From: Hyalella azteca
Taxonomy: Eukaryota; Arthropoda; Malacostraca; Amphipoda; Hyalellidae
Reading direction: 5' to 3'
Length of the DNA stretch: 64,000 bases
Assembly: GCF_000764305.2 (NCBI RefSeq)
Contig: NW_025945714.1
Location: 27,342-91,341 of the forward strand
Shown: positions 51,230-64,000 of the stretch, piece by piece
How positions within the stretch are numbered: position 1 is the first letter of the stretch
Layout of the letters: each line of letters starts with the position of its first letter
Position numbers and translations under genes: made by a program
Notes under the pieces: generated by a model
What the model saw: the letters and a program-made list of their open reading frames with translations, nothing else
The model's database searches: none
What the model was told of the DNA's origin: nothing

Positions 51230-52680
51230 CGCTAGAGTGCCACCACAGCTTGGCACTCTGACAACTTCAGCGCCTCTGCCAACCGCGGTTCCGTAGAATT
51301 CTTCAACTTCTCAGAATTGTTCGCTGTTTATTTGAGTGCTGTTCTCAGCTCGCGGTTATTAAACTTGGGTAGGTTTGTCTTACAGTTCAATACTCTGTCA
51401 GTTGCAGTTTCGAGAATTTAAATTAGTGCTGTAATAAATTTGTTATTTCTGAGTTTATTTTGCATCTGACTATTTTAGAAGTTTTATTCAAATACTCTGT
51501 TCAGTCCACCTTTGCCCGTTTTTCAATACCTCAACCTTCTCCAAATGAGGATAAATTTGTCCCGGTTATATTCCAACACGGCAGATATTGTGGATCCCCG
51601 CTCCAATGACCCCTGCATGTAAATCTGCGATTAATGTCTTCAAAACACAAAAAAAAAATCAAGAACTGTGCAATAAGAAACCATTAGTATCATGAAGTGC
51701 TTTCTTTGATTATTTTTCGCTTTTTTGGGCCTTTTTAAATGAAATACGAGTATTGTGAACGGATTTATTGTGACGTCCTCGTTTCAATTATAGATGAATC
51801 GAAGCATTAATTGTTAAACTAAACTTGAAATAAGTGGTTGTCTTAAAAAGGATTTCAAGGACACCTGAGCAATGTAGAGGCTTATTATGCATGAGGGAAT
51901 TTTATTAATTTTCGGGCAGTTCAGTTCACAAAAAAAATTCTTTATCTCGTGCAGTCTTCTATGAATTTGAAATTGGCAGAGTTTGCTCGAAAAATTAAAT
52001 CACATTTCACCTATAAATTGAGAGGTAATTGAGAACGATGCTAAGTTGCTGACCGTATGAAATTCTTCTAGCGTAAAGATCAGGAGAAGGCAAAACCAAT
52101 AAATGTACAATTGAAGTTCGGGTGGAGGTTTATTGAAAAATAATTACGATGAGAATTGTGTGAAAGAGCTACAGCCTGGATAAGAACTATATTGAAAACC
52201 TGTAATTAAAGTCAGTTGACGGCAATAGAGTACAGTTCGGTGCCACAATAAAAATCTGAATTCTATTGAACAAATAACTGTTTTCCCACAGCTAAAGACT
52301 GTCAAACTCACAAAGGTTTTCACACAGCTGTAGACTGTGAAGTTAATAAATATTTCAATACAGTTAAAAGCCTTTGAATTAATAATTGTTTTCACACAGC
52401 TTAATTAAGACTCAAATTAATGAATATTATTAGACAGCTAAAGATTCTTAAATTAAATTTCAATCGGCAACAAACAACTGTATAAATTAAGCAGAAAGTG
52501 GTAAGTCCACACTGACACCATCAATGTAGACTTGCAGTGACGGAATGTCAGTGACAACAGTTACAGTCATTTAATCCATTGCAGCTCTTCATTATTGATT
52601 ATCTTGATTCTTCATTCTCACTTCTCCCATTATCGTTGCTACAAAGAAAAAATATCACCGATTCTGAATGTATGGACCTG
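51230..52680. other. Intergenic, nothing recognised
   Basis: There is a loose CACACAGCTNAAGACTNT repeat at 52280-52450 and no supported gene. Confidence 0.45.
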
Positions 52681-52687
52681 GCTATAC

Positions 52688-52880
52688 ATGAACGACGTGA
52701 AACTACGTACATAAGCGACGTAAAACTACGTACATAAGCGACGTAAAACTACGTACATGAACGACGTGAAACTACGTACATAAGCGACGTAAAGCTCGTA
52801 AAACTGCGTACATAAGCGACGTAAAACTGCGTACATAAGCGACGTAAAACTGCGTACATAAGCGACGTAAAACGACGTAA
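52688..52880 (+). repeat. 23-bp CATAAGCGACGTAAAACTACGTA array
   Basis: About eight units with CG-containing GACGTAAAAC and TACGTA palindromes. Confidence 0.92.
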
Positions 52881-53062
52881 AGCTATCGAAATAGAAAGTT
52901 GGGCGAGGATGTTGAACCAGACCAACCGGTCGGGCAGGAGGCAAGGGAAACCATTGGGGTAACTGAAGGAGAAACCATTGGGGTAAATGATGGAGAAACG
53001 GTACGAGAAACTATTGGGGAAAATGTAGGAGATATTATTGGGAAAACTGTAACGATAAACTA

Positions 53063-53093
<31 letters not shown>

Positions 53094-53180
53094 CATACAT
53101 ACATACATGCATGCATACATACATACATACATACATGCATACATACATACATACATACATACATACATACATACATACAT
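53063..53180 (+). repeat. (ACAT)n microsatellite
   Basis: A nearly perfect tetranucleotide run with a few GCATGC interruptions. Confidence 0.97.
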
Positions 53181-54317
53181 AGGGAATTACATAGGGAAAA
53201 TTACAGAGAAAAATCGTGATAGCTCATTGCTCCCAAGCAGGGAAAAGCCCTGCCGCGTGTACGCACAGACGAGGAGCAAACCGTACCAACAATCTTACAT
53301 TTATTGTTTAATGAATCAATTGCATACGAACCGGGTATTATTGTGACTGATAATAACTAGTATGGAAAAAGTATAAATAAGACTGATTATAAAAGTTGAA
53401 CTATTTATTTCACTATTATACTAATTATTATTTTATTATTATTATCATTATTATTTTGTTATTATTACTTAATATTAAACTTGATATTAGTATTGTTATT
53501 ACTATTATTACTAATTTAGTAATTATTTTATTAAAAATAAATTTATTCAGTAATTTCTCCTGTAATGGTGTCAGCAAATCTATTCAATAACGTGTTTTGA
53601 TACTGCCAAGCTTAGCCGAATATAAGCCAGTTCCATAACTGAATATTGTCATGGGCAAGACTACTCAAAATAACAATGTTAAATGCCGGTCAAAAATCTG
53701 GAGGCGGTATTTAATGCAATGTTTTCTTTCTCTTATTATTTCATGCATTATATATTAAATGTAATCATGACGCAGCTCAGGATTATATACAGTTTCGCTA
53801 CTTCATTTTTATGACTAGAATGCTAAGCTCTCTTGGTTTGGTCGAGCAGCTCACCCCACGTTATCGATGCTGCTGTGGTAACAGTGATACGTGCATTGCA
53901 TTTGTTCTTAAAAATTAATTGCGAGTTTCCAATGGAGTTGATTGAATGTGACTCTCATGCTTGAAGTTTTCTTTTCGAGTTAAATTTATGAATAAATGAT
54001 AAAAATAGTATACTTCGAATGGTCCTATATAAACTACAGCAATACCACTTGATATTTTCGTGTCGGTAGCAGAGTCATGTTCGTCAATTATGTACGAACA
54101 TATAGACAGTGAATGTATTCATCATCTATAAAAATTAGTATGAGGATGAAGGCCGCAAAACAAGTCTCATCTTTTCGGTCAATTTTTGTTACTTGTGATT
54201 TTAACCTGACTTTTTCATCCGCCATGATTCTGAAATTATTGTGAAAAATAGCATTGTGCTGAAATTTCTTTTCTTTTACGTGATACCAAGCGTTACCTGC
54301 AATCCCACGCTACCCAC

Positions 54318-55040
54318 AACCTGACAATACCTGACATGGTTGCATGGTATTGTAACTGGCATGGTTGCATGGTATTGTACCTGACATGGTTGCATGGTAT
54401 TGTACCTGACATGCAATGAGAGAGTAATGATTAAAAAGTCTACCGTGAAAAAAATCTGGGAGTTTCTGTCGAAAAGGAGCTGAAATTTTCTAGGCCTATT
54501 GAAACGCAGGTTAATAAATCCATTAAATTTCTTGGACTGATCAGAGACTCTAACGGAACGTTACTACACTATTCGAAAAAACTGTAAAAAAAAACGGTCT
54601 CACTGGCGTTCTAGTGCCAGGTCGCCTCGTGAAAGTAAACCGTTTATACGTTTTTTTTAGATGTTGTACGGATTTCTAGTGTTAAATTTGAATAAAAACG
54701 GTCATACAGTGTTTATTTTCACGTATCGGCCGGCCACTAGAACGCCGGTGAGACCGTTTAACGGTGATTTTTCTTACAGTGTACGACCACGGTAAAGCAT
54801 AGGTGCTCGTAGGTAACGAGTACCTAGACGAGTATGTACCCTAATTTATTACGTGAGCTTATGCTTCGAAAAAACTAAAAGATAATTACTAGAGTTTGTC
54901 AATAAACAAATGTTCATTGAAGCACGCTGTTTAAATGCTTATTTACATTTGATCGATAAAATATCTGCCAATTTATTCGCTGCAGCGACTTTCTCGTGAA
55001 AAAATGTATGCATATTTCATCACACCCGAATAATAGAAAA
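54318..55040 (+). repeat. Duplicated block with 25-bp array, copy 1
   Basis: CTGACATGGTTGCATGGTAT plus TGTAC repeats three to four times, followed by sequence also found at 56037-56540. It is interrupted by the MITE at 54569-54782. Confidence 0.87.
54569..54782 (+). mobile_element. MITE, AACAGTG/CACTGTT-ended family, copy 1
   Basis: The ends CACTATTCGAAAAAACTG and TTTTTCTTACAGTGT are inverted, and internal arms CACTGGCGTTCTAGTG and CACTAGAACGCCGGTGAG pair. The homologous block at about 56190 lacks it, showing an empty site. Confidence 0.85.
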
Positions 55041-55877
55041 ATGCTCCCACACCCACAAAAATCAAAATTAAAAAAAAAAACGTATGCGACGTTTTATAGA
55101 TCTGGTCTTTACGCATTGAATGATATGTGTCTCGATGTTGTAGCTTGAAAACCCTAGGAGGATATAGAATTCTAAAGTACCCCCTATTTGGTCCGTTTCT
55201 TGTAATTTCACGTTTTCTTTCATTTTTCCCAAAAATTCACAAGTACAAAAAATTGTCTCTTTTGGTTTTACACGTGTGTACCAAGTTTCAAACTGATCCA
55301 TCTGTAAATAGCTGAGATAAAATTTTGCCCAGACGTGAGACGCTCCCCTTAATTCACGTATATATATTCTATGAGTAGAAAATATATCCGATTATAAATA
55401 AAAAATAACTACAATTATTATAGTAATAATAAGAATAATAGTATGGTAATAATATGGGATTAACGGGTTAAGTTATGCTGTCATATCGATGACTTTCAAT
55501 TGATTTGTTAATGGAATTCAGGATGAATTTGTATCTTGGATCTTGGTTGACGTGCACACTTGATTTCATTTCAAAAGTCATAACAAATTTTCGTTTTATA
55601 AATTAATCGCGTGGGAAGGCAAGTTGGAACCCAAACCCATGCAATCCAACACACGAACATTTATTGCTACACTGAGAATGTTTACAAACATTTGTATAAT
55701 GATCCAAGTACATGGAGCTAATATTAAATTGAGGGATGTAATTTAAATTTATATTAAATAAATGTGTTTAATATTGAATGATTGCACAGTTAGTCCCTAA
55801 CTACCTCGGGTGTTGGGGAAGATTCGTTTTAAAATAAAAACAAAACAACACCGACGGAAAGAACCCTCCTGGGGATA

Positions 55878-56540
55878 CCTGACATGGTTGCATGGTATTG
55901 TAACTGACATGGTTGCATGGTATTGTACCTGACATGGTTGCATGGTATTGTAACTGACATGGTTGCATGGGATTGTACCTGACATGGTTGCATGGTATTG
56001 TAACTGACATGGTTGCATGGGATTGTACCTGACATGGATGCAAGAGAGTAATGATTAAAAAGTCGACCGTGAAAAAATTTTGGGAGTTTATGTCGACAAT
56101 GAGCTGAAATTTTCTAGGCCTATTGAAACGCAGGTTAGTAAATCGATTAAACTTCTTGGACTGATCAGACGCTCTAACGTAACTTTACTACGACCCTAGT
56201 AACGTATAGGTGCTCGTAAGGAACGAGTACCTAGATGAGTACCCTAATTTATTACGTGAGCTTATGCTTCGAAAAAACTAAAAGATAATTACTAGAATTT
56301 GTCAATAAACAAATGTTCATATAAGCACAAATAGGTATTTTGGTGAAGCATTTGAGTTTCAGAACGTGAGATGTAGTAAGCATGAAGGCATCGCAAAAAA
56401 TAATATCAGTTCGGACATCATCTAGATAGCTATTGAAATGCATATTTACATTTGATCGATAAAATATCTGCCAATTTATTCGCTGCAGCGACTTTCTCGT
56501 GAAAAAATGTATGCATATTTCATCACACCCGAATAATGCA
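55878..56540 (+). repeat. Duplicated block with 25-bp array, copy 2
   Basis: Six to seven units of CTGACATGGTTGCATGGTAT plus TGTAA, then the same downstream sequence as copy 1 without the MITE. Confidence 0.88.
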
Positions 56541-57740
56541 CCCATAGACCAGATTCGTTTGAAGGCGAGTGCACCTCAATCATAATTTATTGCGTAGCTC
56601 GCTTCTGCACTCAAGTTGCATTACCGGTTCTACATTCCTTGATTAGCAACCCGATTTTACAAGTTATTTCATACGTACGCATGATTCAATCTAATAAAAT
56701 GCTCACTACATGCATGAAGAATGAATGTAATTTTCATTATAGGATAGTGAAAATGAACAGAGCACTTAAAAAATTCCTCTAAATTGCCACACAAATTCAA
56801 GATCACTCTAAACAAGCAAATATTGGTCAATGGTTCGTAGCGGCCGTCACGCGCAGCATCAGCGAACCCTGGCCTTTGGTTTAGTGAAGGATCTCGAGTT
56901 CCGTACGTCTCGTGTTGCGCGGCTAGGCTCTGCTAGCGTTTGCTGGTCACGCGAACGTTGATATGGTTCAACTACTTATAGAATAGAATAGAATATAATA
57001 GAATAGAAAATAGAATAGAATAGAAGTGTTGGCGTTGAAGAAATAGGCCCATTGCCTGTTGCCTATTCTTGAATTTTTCGTGACTTGATTCACAAGGGAT
57101 CCGGCCTTTGGAACCCGATGGGCAAAGTCATCGTACTTTACGAGGATACGACCAATTTTGCATCAAGTCATTGTGATTGATGAGGATAATACCACTTTTG
57201 GTCAAGGTAATTGTACTTGACGAGGATGACATCGCTGATACGAAAAATCATTGTATCAGAATCAAATGACTTCATCGTAAATTAAGTACAATTGACAACA
57301 ATCACGCAGTTTTGGCTAAATAAATCTGACGGCACAACAATCATAGGAATTAAAAGTATATAATTTTGCCTGACAACGATCATAATTGTTTAGTCTGGTG
57401 TCGCTTAAATTAATGGCGATTACAAGATTCTATGTAGTCATCGGCTCAATAATGGGAAAATAAATTGTACATTTCATTCGTGTTGTATCAGGTTCAAATG
57501 TAAAGATAGCAAGCCCACAAAATTGTAAGTCAGACAACTAACCGCGACAGGATGCATTCAACGAGGTTGCCGATACACGAGGCTTGGACACGAGCGATAA
57601 ATTTCCGCGTCTAGAATCATGACCAACGAACTGATAAAATTTTGATGCAATTTTAAATTTACGTTACAGAAAGAACAGATGCTCTCTATAAAGAGTGCGC
57701 TACCTATTCTGCACTCAGAAAAATTTATGGTTCATTTTGT
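56540..57740. other. Intergenic, GC-rich patch and GAATA microsatellite
   Basis: A CpG-containing patch at 56838-56960 could be promoter-like, but no gene is attached. A (GAATA)n run lies at 56985-57025. Confidence 0.4.
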
Positions 57741-58016
57741 CCTAATAGTGTTACACTTTCAATACCGCCGCACGAGCCGAGAGCGGACATAACACTGACG
57801 AGAGCGGACATAACACAACATCCTTTTGCACCGCCCCCCCGGCTAAACTGAGTCAGGATGACACACACAAAAACAAAAGGTGCATCATTATTTGATCAAA
57901 GTCTCACACATTTACCCGATAGCTAATAAGCAGTACAAAATATTCTATTAAATCAATTTTCACTGACCGTTCGACTGACCGGCTGATGCGGGCGGCGGTG
58001 CACAGGTCAGGCCATG

Positions 58017-58106
58017 TCAGTGTCGGGACGCGGGCCGCTCCACGAATATTGGGCAGCAGAAGAGGGCGAACACCGACGCCAGCGCCAGCACTGCCATGCC
58101 CAGGAA
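58017..58106 (-). CDS. Possible last exon with a membrane span, gene unknown
   Basis: On the minus strand, GCGTCACAG| opens FLGMAVLALASVFALFCCPI then FVERPASRH and TGA. The first 20 residues are hydrophobic, so this would be a C-terminal membrane helix. It is GC-rich in an AT-rich setting. No family was recognised, and no gene connection is proven. Confidence 0.4.
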   Translation of the reverse strand, partial: FLGMAVLALASVFALFCCPIFVERPASRH

Positions 58107-59079
58107 CTGTGACGCATAACAGCAGTTATGGCGGAGAGTGTTATAGAAAAACGTTTATTAAAGTTATCTTAAAGCTTTGATTGGTTGAGATAAGTTATCA
58201 ACATCATCAGTTATGAAGGAGAATGTTATAAAAAAAGTTTATTTAAAGTTATCTTAAAGCTTTGATTCGTTGAGATAAGTTATGAACATCATCAGTTATG
58301 GAGGAGAATGTTATAGAAACAACATTTATATAAAGTTATCCTAAATATTTGTATGGTTGAGATAAGTTACGAGCTAAAAAGGAATAAGTTGGATCACACA
58401 ATAATATTAATCGTTGGAGTAGTTAGTAAATCGAGGAATAAAAGTATTAATTATAGAAGTTAATTAATGCCACAATCGAAATACTTACAGTTAAATACAA
58501 TTTTAAAATGCTAGAATTATCTTTCTATGAACTCGAATGTGCAGATGAGTAAAGTTCAGTATATGTTGGACTGCCGTCTCTCGCATAGCTATAACCACAC
58601 GACAGTATACCCACCTGGACTAGCGAAGGAAAATTCAATATATATTGGGTTCGAAAACCTCCTATAGCTATAACCACTCGCTTGCAAATCCATCCACCTG
58701 AATTCGCTAATTAACTACAGTTTATATGGAATTTTAGTCTCATGTACAGCCAAGCACGGGCTGATAAACCTACTAGACTGTATAAACCTACTATAGACGT
58801 AAACTACAGTTTATATTGAATTAAACTCACTCGTGTAGTTAACCACGGGCTAAACAACCCAACAGAACTTCCTACCTAAACTGACCCTTATATTGGATTC
58901 AACTCCCACGTATATAAGCTGCAGTTTATATGCATATAGAGCGGGAGGAGTGAATGCGATACATGAATGCCAGCTGACCGCTGATCTATACTTGCCTCTT
59001 CGTTGAGTGAGTGAGTGACCTTCTGTGGGTGTAAACGCAGCCCATCTTCCCCATCCACCTTCATGGTGGAGGTGTAAAT

Positions 59080-59545
59080 AGACGTGGAAAAGAGGATGTG
59101 TTAGGATAACACGTTCTATAACACATAGCACACGGATGTGTTAGGATAACAGGTTCAAACACACACGGATGTGCTGGGATAACTCGACCTAACACAAAGC
59201 ACACGGATGTGTTAGGATAACAAGTCCTAACACAGAGCACACGGATGTGTTAGTACAACACGAACTAACACAGAGCACACGGGAGTTTCAGGAAAACACG
59301 TTCCAACACATGGCACACGGATGTGTTAGGATAACACGTTCTAATACACGGATGTGTTAGGATAACACGTTCTAACACACGGATGTGTTAGGACAATACG
59401 TTCTAACACACGTATGTGTTAGGATAACACGCCCTAACACAGAACACACAGATGTGTCAGGCCAACACGTCCTAACACACAGCACACGGCAGTTTCAGGA
59501 TAACACGTCCTAAAACATAGCACATTGATGTGTTAGGATCATTAA
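59080..59545 (+). repeat. CACACGGATGTGTTAGGATAACACG array
   Basis: About twelve units of 25-40 bp. GTGTTAGGATAACAC and CTAACACA are partly self-complementary, so strands could form hairpins. Confidence 0.9.
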
Positions 59546-59549
59546 CATT

Positions 59550-61500
59550 ACTGAGGTATGAATGCATGTTTCATATTCATGATTGAAAATAATGAAAGAA
59601 GAATTGCGTTGAAGAGGCTTCCCCAAGATATTATCCAAGAGCAGGTGATTTAAGGTTAAAAAAAGGAAATATTAGTATCGTTCGTGACCGTTGAATTTTT
59701 GTATTCAGGATAATATCATAAATATTATATTGATTCAAGTTATTGGATTTATTGATGCTTTACCGATTGAAAAACATTGGAAGATTTATACCGATTTCCA
59801 AGTTCACGGTCGAAGAACGATTACTTCGGTTTTCAATTTGTCTTCGAAAGATTGAGGTTAGAGCGAATTTCTACGAAAATTGAACATGCTTATATTTAAA
59901 AATTCTGCCTAGATGTACGTATGCAGCAAGATGACGAGAGAATATTTTACTTATATGACCTTGACCAATAATCAATAATGAGACATCAAACAATAATAAG
60001 ACCTTGACCATGATAAATGCAACGAGTCTAGAGATTGTATATTTGGTTTCATGAGTTGCGAATAATTAGGTTTATAAAATCAATCCATGATTAAGGTCTT
60101 CATTATTAACAAATATACATGAAACTATAATCAGTGATAGTTACATTCATCTGCTCTGCTGTTTACACATTCAATTTCCGTAAAAAAATTAAACCCGTGC
60201 TTTCGTAAGCCTCAATGTATGTGAAAAACTGAAGAACCCATCACTACAATGATACCCATCACTACAATGATACCCATCACTACAATGATACCCATCACTA
60301 TAATGATACCCATCACTATTAAGATATACCCATCCTGAAATGATGCCCTCATCACACTGGGTCATGAGGGTGATGCAAAAACAAATTATTGATACTTCAT
60401 CATTATATCGATATACTAATGATGTTTTAATGTTATGAGATATAAATGTAATGAGGATATTTAAATGTTATGAGATAACAATTAAATGAGTGCATTTACA
60501 TGTAATAAGAATATTTCAATACATTGCGATGTATTCCGAACTATTTATTCTTGCTCTTCTCAAACTTTGTAACAAGAATGAAAAAATCTCATCTAGTTTT
60601 TTAAACTGTGATTCAGAAATAACATGTTTTACAATATACAAGTGGTTAAATTTTAACCTCCGTCACTAATTTGGCTTCCGTGAATTGTCATAGTTTTGCA
60701 TGGATTGTTTTTGCATTATGACAGCCAATGATAATCTCATAGCCTTTACTTGATCATGAAGCAAGTGATGCAGGAGATGATATTAGGAATGAGAATGCGA
60801 AACAAAAGTGATTTAATTTACAATGACCACCAATCATACAACTAAGAATTTTTTTTCGCTCATTAAGCGTTTATTTATTGAAATAAATGCATAAATGAAA
60901 AAATGTTAAATTAGGTTAAATTATGTTGATTTAAATGGTTCAGAAAAGTGAGTAAGAACGAACGATAAGACATTGCAAAAATCTTAGCTCGTCTTTGCTG
61001 AAGCCTGAGATTTGAACATATGAATAAAATAAATGAGAACATATACTCCTGTTTCGTATTGAACTTGAAAATAACTTGAGCATTTGACTGATAATGGAAA
61101 AACTATTCGTTACAATCAACCTTCATAACCGATAAAACAAAATTTGTAGGGGCCACTGTTATTGAGCAACGCTGGAAACTAATCGGCAAGGAAGATTTCA
61201 CGTTAAACCCTTCTTATACGGATTCATCTACTGCTGTCAATGCTTTTCGTACCAAAAGGCCTGGTAACGAGGGTTACCGTCACCAGACAAACTTTAAACT
61301 TTTTTTCGGATACATCAACCGTCGTCAATACTATTCGTACCCGAAGGCGTACTAACGAGATTTACTCTCACTTCGAACAAAGATTTATCTCTTTGTCTGC
61401 AAAAACTGTTCTTGTCGTCAATGCTATTCGTATTTTAAGACATGGTAACAAGAGCTATCGCCAGTCTGTAAAAATTTAACCCTTTTTACACGGTCGTCAA
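59550..61500. other. Intergenic, nothing recognised beyond a short array
   Basis: ACCCATCACTACAATGAT repeats four to five times at 60236-60320. No gene is supported. Confidence 0.5.
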
Positions 61501-61504
61501 TGCA

Positions 61505-61716
61505 CTGTTAGAAAAAACGGTGAAAAAACGGTCCCACTGGCGTTCTAGTGGCCGGTCGCCCCGTGAAAATAAACTGTATCGCCGTTTTTATCAGATGTTT
61601 TACGGATTTCTCGTGTTAAATTAGAATAAAAACGGCGACTCGGTGTTTCTTTTCACGTGCCGACCGGCCACTGAAACGCCGGTAATACCGTTAACGGTAA
61701 TTTTTCTAACAGTGTG
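61505..61716 (+). mobile_element. MITE, AACAGTG/CACTGTT-ended family, copy 2
   Basis: The ends CACTGTTAGAAAAAACGG and TTTTTCTAACAGTGT are inverted. Internal CACTGGCGTTCTAGTGGCCG and CGGCCACTGAAACGCCGGTA pair. It is close to 54569-54782. Confidence 0.9.
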
Positions 61717-61796
61717 CTATTCGTACCTAAAGGCTGGACAAAAGCCAGCAAAGTAAAGATTAAGTTATGAATAGCGCCATTTCTAAGACAACGTAC

Positions 61797-61847
61797 CTCT
61801 TTGGAGGCAACTCTTGGTAGCACTGCGGTGGACCTCGTGGATCGCAC
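61797..61847 (-). CDS. Possible short internal exon, gene unknown
   Basis: On the minus strand, ACATTGCAG| and AAAGAG|GTACGT bound 51 bases. One frame reads CDPRGPPQCYQELPPK, which looks protein-like. It may belong with 58017-58106, but the phases do not directly join. Confidence 0.35.
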
Positions 61848-61859
61848 CTGCAATGTCAA

Positions 61860-64000
61860 TGATAATTGTATCCCCGTCGTTTTAAATTAATACAAATAAC
61901 GTCGTAATAACAGAACAAATTCAAATAATATATTTTGTGCAATTTTGAAAAATTCGTGATTCAAAGTTATTAAGATCACAGATGTAGTTTAGGGTAAAAT
62001 TTTTGTCGCAGCTTTGTCATTAATTAAAGTGAGACAATTAAACTGAGATGTTATCGTATAAATGAAATTTCATTTGAATGAGTATAAGTTTGAAGAGGAT
62101 TCATGGTGAAGATTTTACCGAAATGTATAACTAAAAATAACTTTGTTTTCATATATCTAAATCCCGGATATAGTATTAAGAATTAACCATAAATTTATAT
62201 TCTAGTCTTATGTAGTTTCTGGTTGTTATAAGATGATTGTTTGGCATAGATATAAGCGAAAACGTATAGGCATGCAACAAATACGATGTAAAACATATTG
62301 TTTTAATTTATTCATGCTTTCGTAAAAGTTGAAAAAGATTACATAAGAATGAATGACATTGATACACAACAAATTCCACCTTACCCGCGGCAGAGTTTCA
62401 TCTGTCAGTTATCTACGAAAAAAAATCTATTTTAGCATTCAACAGGCACGCTATCTGCAACAGCAGGAGTTTCTATTTGGACGATCTCTGAATTTTAAGT
62501 TTCATTTGGCAGGCTTCGAGGCAGATGTTAATTAATTAACGTTATGATGAGGGCTATTGCGATCATTAAATACAAAGGAAGCCTTCAACAGAACATGTTT
62601 TTCTTTGTTAAGGTTATTAAATGTTCTATAAATAGTCGGTAGAAATAGATGACATCGCTGCAGTCAATTAGAACATATGCTAGAGTTCCCGATAGCTATC
62701 AAATTGCAATTCACTACGAAACAGAATGATTTTAATATTACTTCTCATACAGCCGAAGAATTCATGGATGAATCCTAAATTGCATTCCCTCATTCATCAA
62801 TAATTATGGAGGGAAAGGAGATTCATCGGTAATCAAATACCCATAAATGGAGCGTACTGCACATTTACACGTTTCCACAGTATACAGTTAGCACTAACAA
62901 TTTAATGCACGTAATCAAGAAGATTTTTCACTGTCAGTCCAAGGCACAAACTTCGCAACCATTACCTCTATAACGGAGGGCATTTTCTCTGAGAAAAGAA
63001 CTGTGATGGGGAGAGAAGGACGGCACAACCGCACGCTCAGCAGCTCAGCCCGACACTGGCGATGCTTGTGCCGGCAATAGCAATGGACTGCCAAAAAGTT
63101 CATGCCGAGCTTAGAGATTTGGCGGTTGTCTGCCGCGGCCGCGCTCATATTCATTTCTATAAAATTAGTCCAAACTTGAGAGCCTGAATTAATTAAAATT
63201 ATGTATTAGGATTTTCATTGTATATAATGAAGGAAAATTAATTCAGTTAAAATTTAGCTCAACTAGATGGATGAACTTGAGAGCCTGAATTAATTAAAAT
63301 TATATATTAAGATTCTTCATTGTATATAATGCGAGAAAAATTAGTTTAGTTACAATTTAGCTCAACCAGATGAAGCTTGACTATATAAAAAAGGTTTGAA
63401 CCAAGTTGCACCAATAGGTAGAGTTAGGGCATGAAAAGCACCATTGCTCACTATAATGGCCCGCCATCATTGAAATTTTACAATTTCTTACTCCAAATCC
63501 AGTGATCACGAATTTTGCCGTTGCAAATACCGTAAATTAAAAAAATCCTCAGGTATCAGTTTTAGTATGCACCACTATTCTCCCACTAGCGATAGAATTT
63601 TAGGTCCTGGTAACATACAGATTAGAGTACTTTCGTGGATACGCGCGTGGATTTGAACATAGTTAGTTAAATGTAAATATTTACTTAATAATGGCTTTGC
63701 AAGGTTCTTCCCCACGTCAGATTTTTAACAGACCTTTACAGGATGGTTAATGGAACTGGGTGGAAGAAAATAATATATTAAATCACGGAATAGAGATATG
63801 TCAAATAAATAAATAGTGAGCAAGATAGTTTTTGAGGAACTAGATTTTCAGGGGGGTAGAGCGTGACGTCGTCGTCTACAAAGAATAACCAAAAACTGCA
63901 ATTTACGTTTCCACGATCGTTCCATGATGCCGGGACAAATTCCTGGTAATCTTTAATTACAACACTTCTCTTTAACTTCACTTCTTGTTTGTCTGTTTGT
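61860..64000. other. Intergenic, nothing firmly recognised
   Basis: A GC-richer patch at 62990-63150 includes NotI-like GCGGCCGC and could be a promoter or first exon on the minus strand. A ~110-bp tandem pair (GAGAGCCTGAATTAATTAAA) lies at 63178-63400. Confidence 0.4.

Overview
This is a eukaryotic, AT-rich, intron-rich and repeat-laden draft-assembly window, most likely from an arthropod and plausibly a crustacean. The reasons are a xylosyltransferase that carries a WSC domain (as invertebrate enzymes do), short GC-rich exons in AT-rich introns, several MITE and tRNA-SINE families, and a short TTAGG-like run near 41.28 kb. The taxonomic call is inference; no marker fixes the species.

Three protein-coding genes can be recognised from exons with matching splice phases. 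(1) Positions 303-21659, plus strand: a peptide O-xylosyltransferase (oxt/XYLT), which starts glycosaminoglycan chains on proteoglycans in the Golgi. A membrane-anchor exon, a WSC domain, a Branch glycosyltransferase domain and a Xylo_C domain are present, but the exons are out of order and several occur twice. (2) Positions 32544-28024, minus strand: an HPDL-like (4-hydroxyphenylpyruvate dioxygenase-like) gene of six exons with the H-H-E metal triad, a polyglutamine tail, and a 143-bp tandem duplication that breaks the frame of exon 1. (3) Positions 44158-47727, plus strand: a complete five-exon ICT1/MRPL58 mitochondrial peptidyl-tRNA hydrolase with the GGQ motif. A fourth, unidentified minus-strand gene may lie at 58-62 kb, supported only by two short exon-like blocks. 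The three recognised genes are unrelated in pathway.

Assembly state: two Nextera mate-pair junction adapter remnants (8041-8078 and about 19213-19241), two N gaps (850 and 612 bases) and six single-N joins lie in the window. Several single Ns sit inside exons. The oxt region is best read as two alleles or paralogous copies interleaved, so its order must not be taken as genomic order.

The most unusual signal is that tandem arrays in oxt and HPDL repeatedly lie exactly on exon-intron boundaries. In at least eleven cases the repeat unit contains the real 5' or 3' splice site, usually with some adjoining exon bases, producing rows of 2 to about 27 near-identical splice sites. Some periods (18, 24, 30, 123 bp) are multiples of three, and two of these arrays stay open in the exon's frame.

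From 20 kb onward the intergenic DNA is built of segmental duplications (25.7-28.3 kb with 37.3-39.9 kb; 21.9-22.8 with 23.2-24.2; 54.3-55.0 with 55.9-56.5; 36.4-37.2 with 40.3-40.7), at least four MITE-like families, tRNA-derived SINEs and a foldback element.
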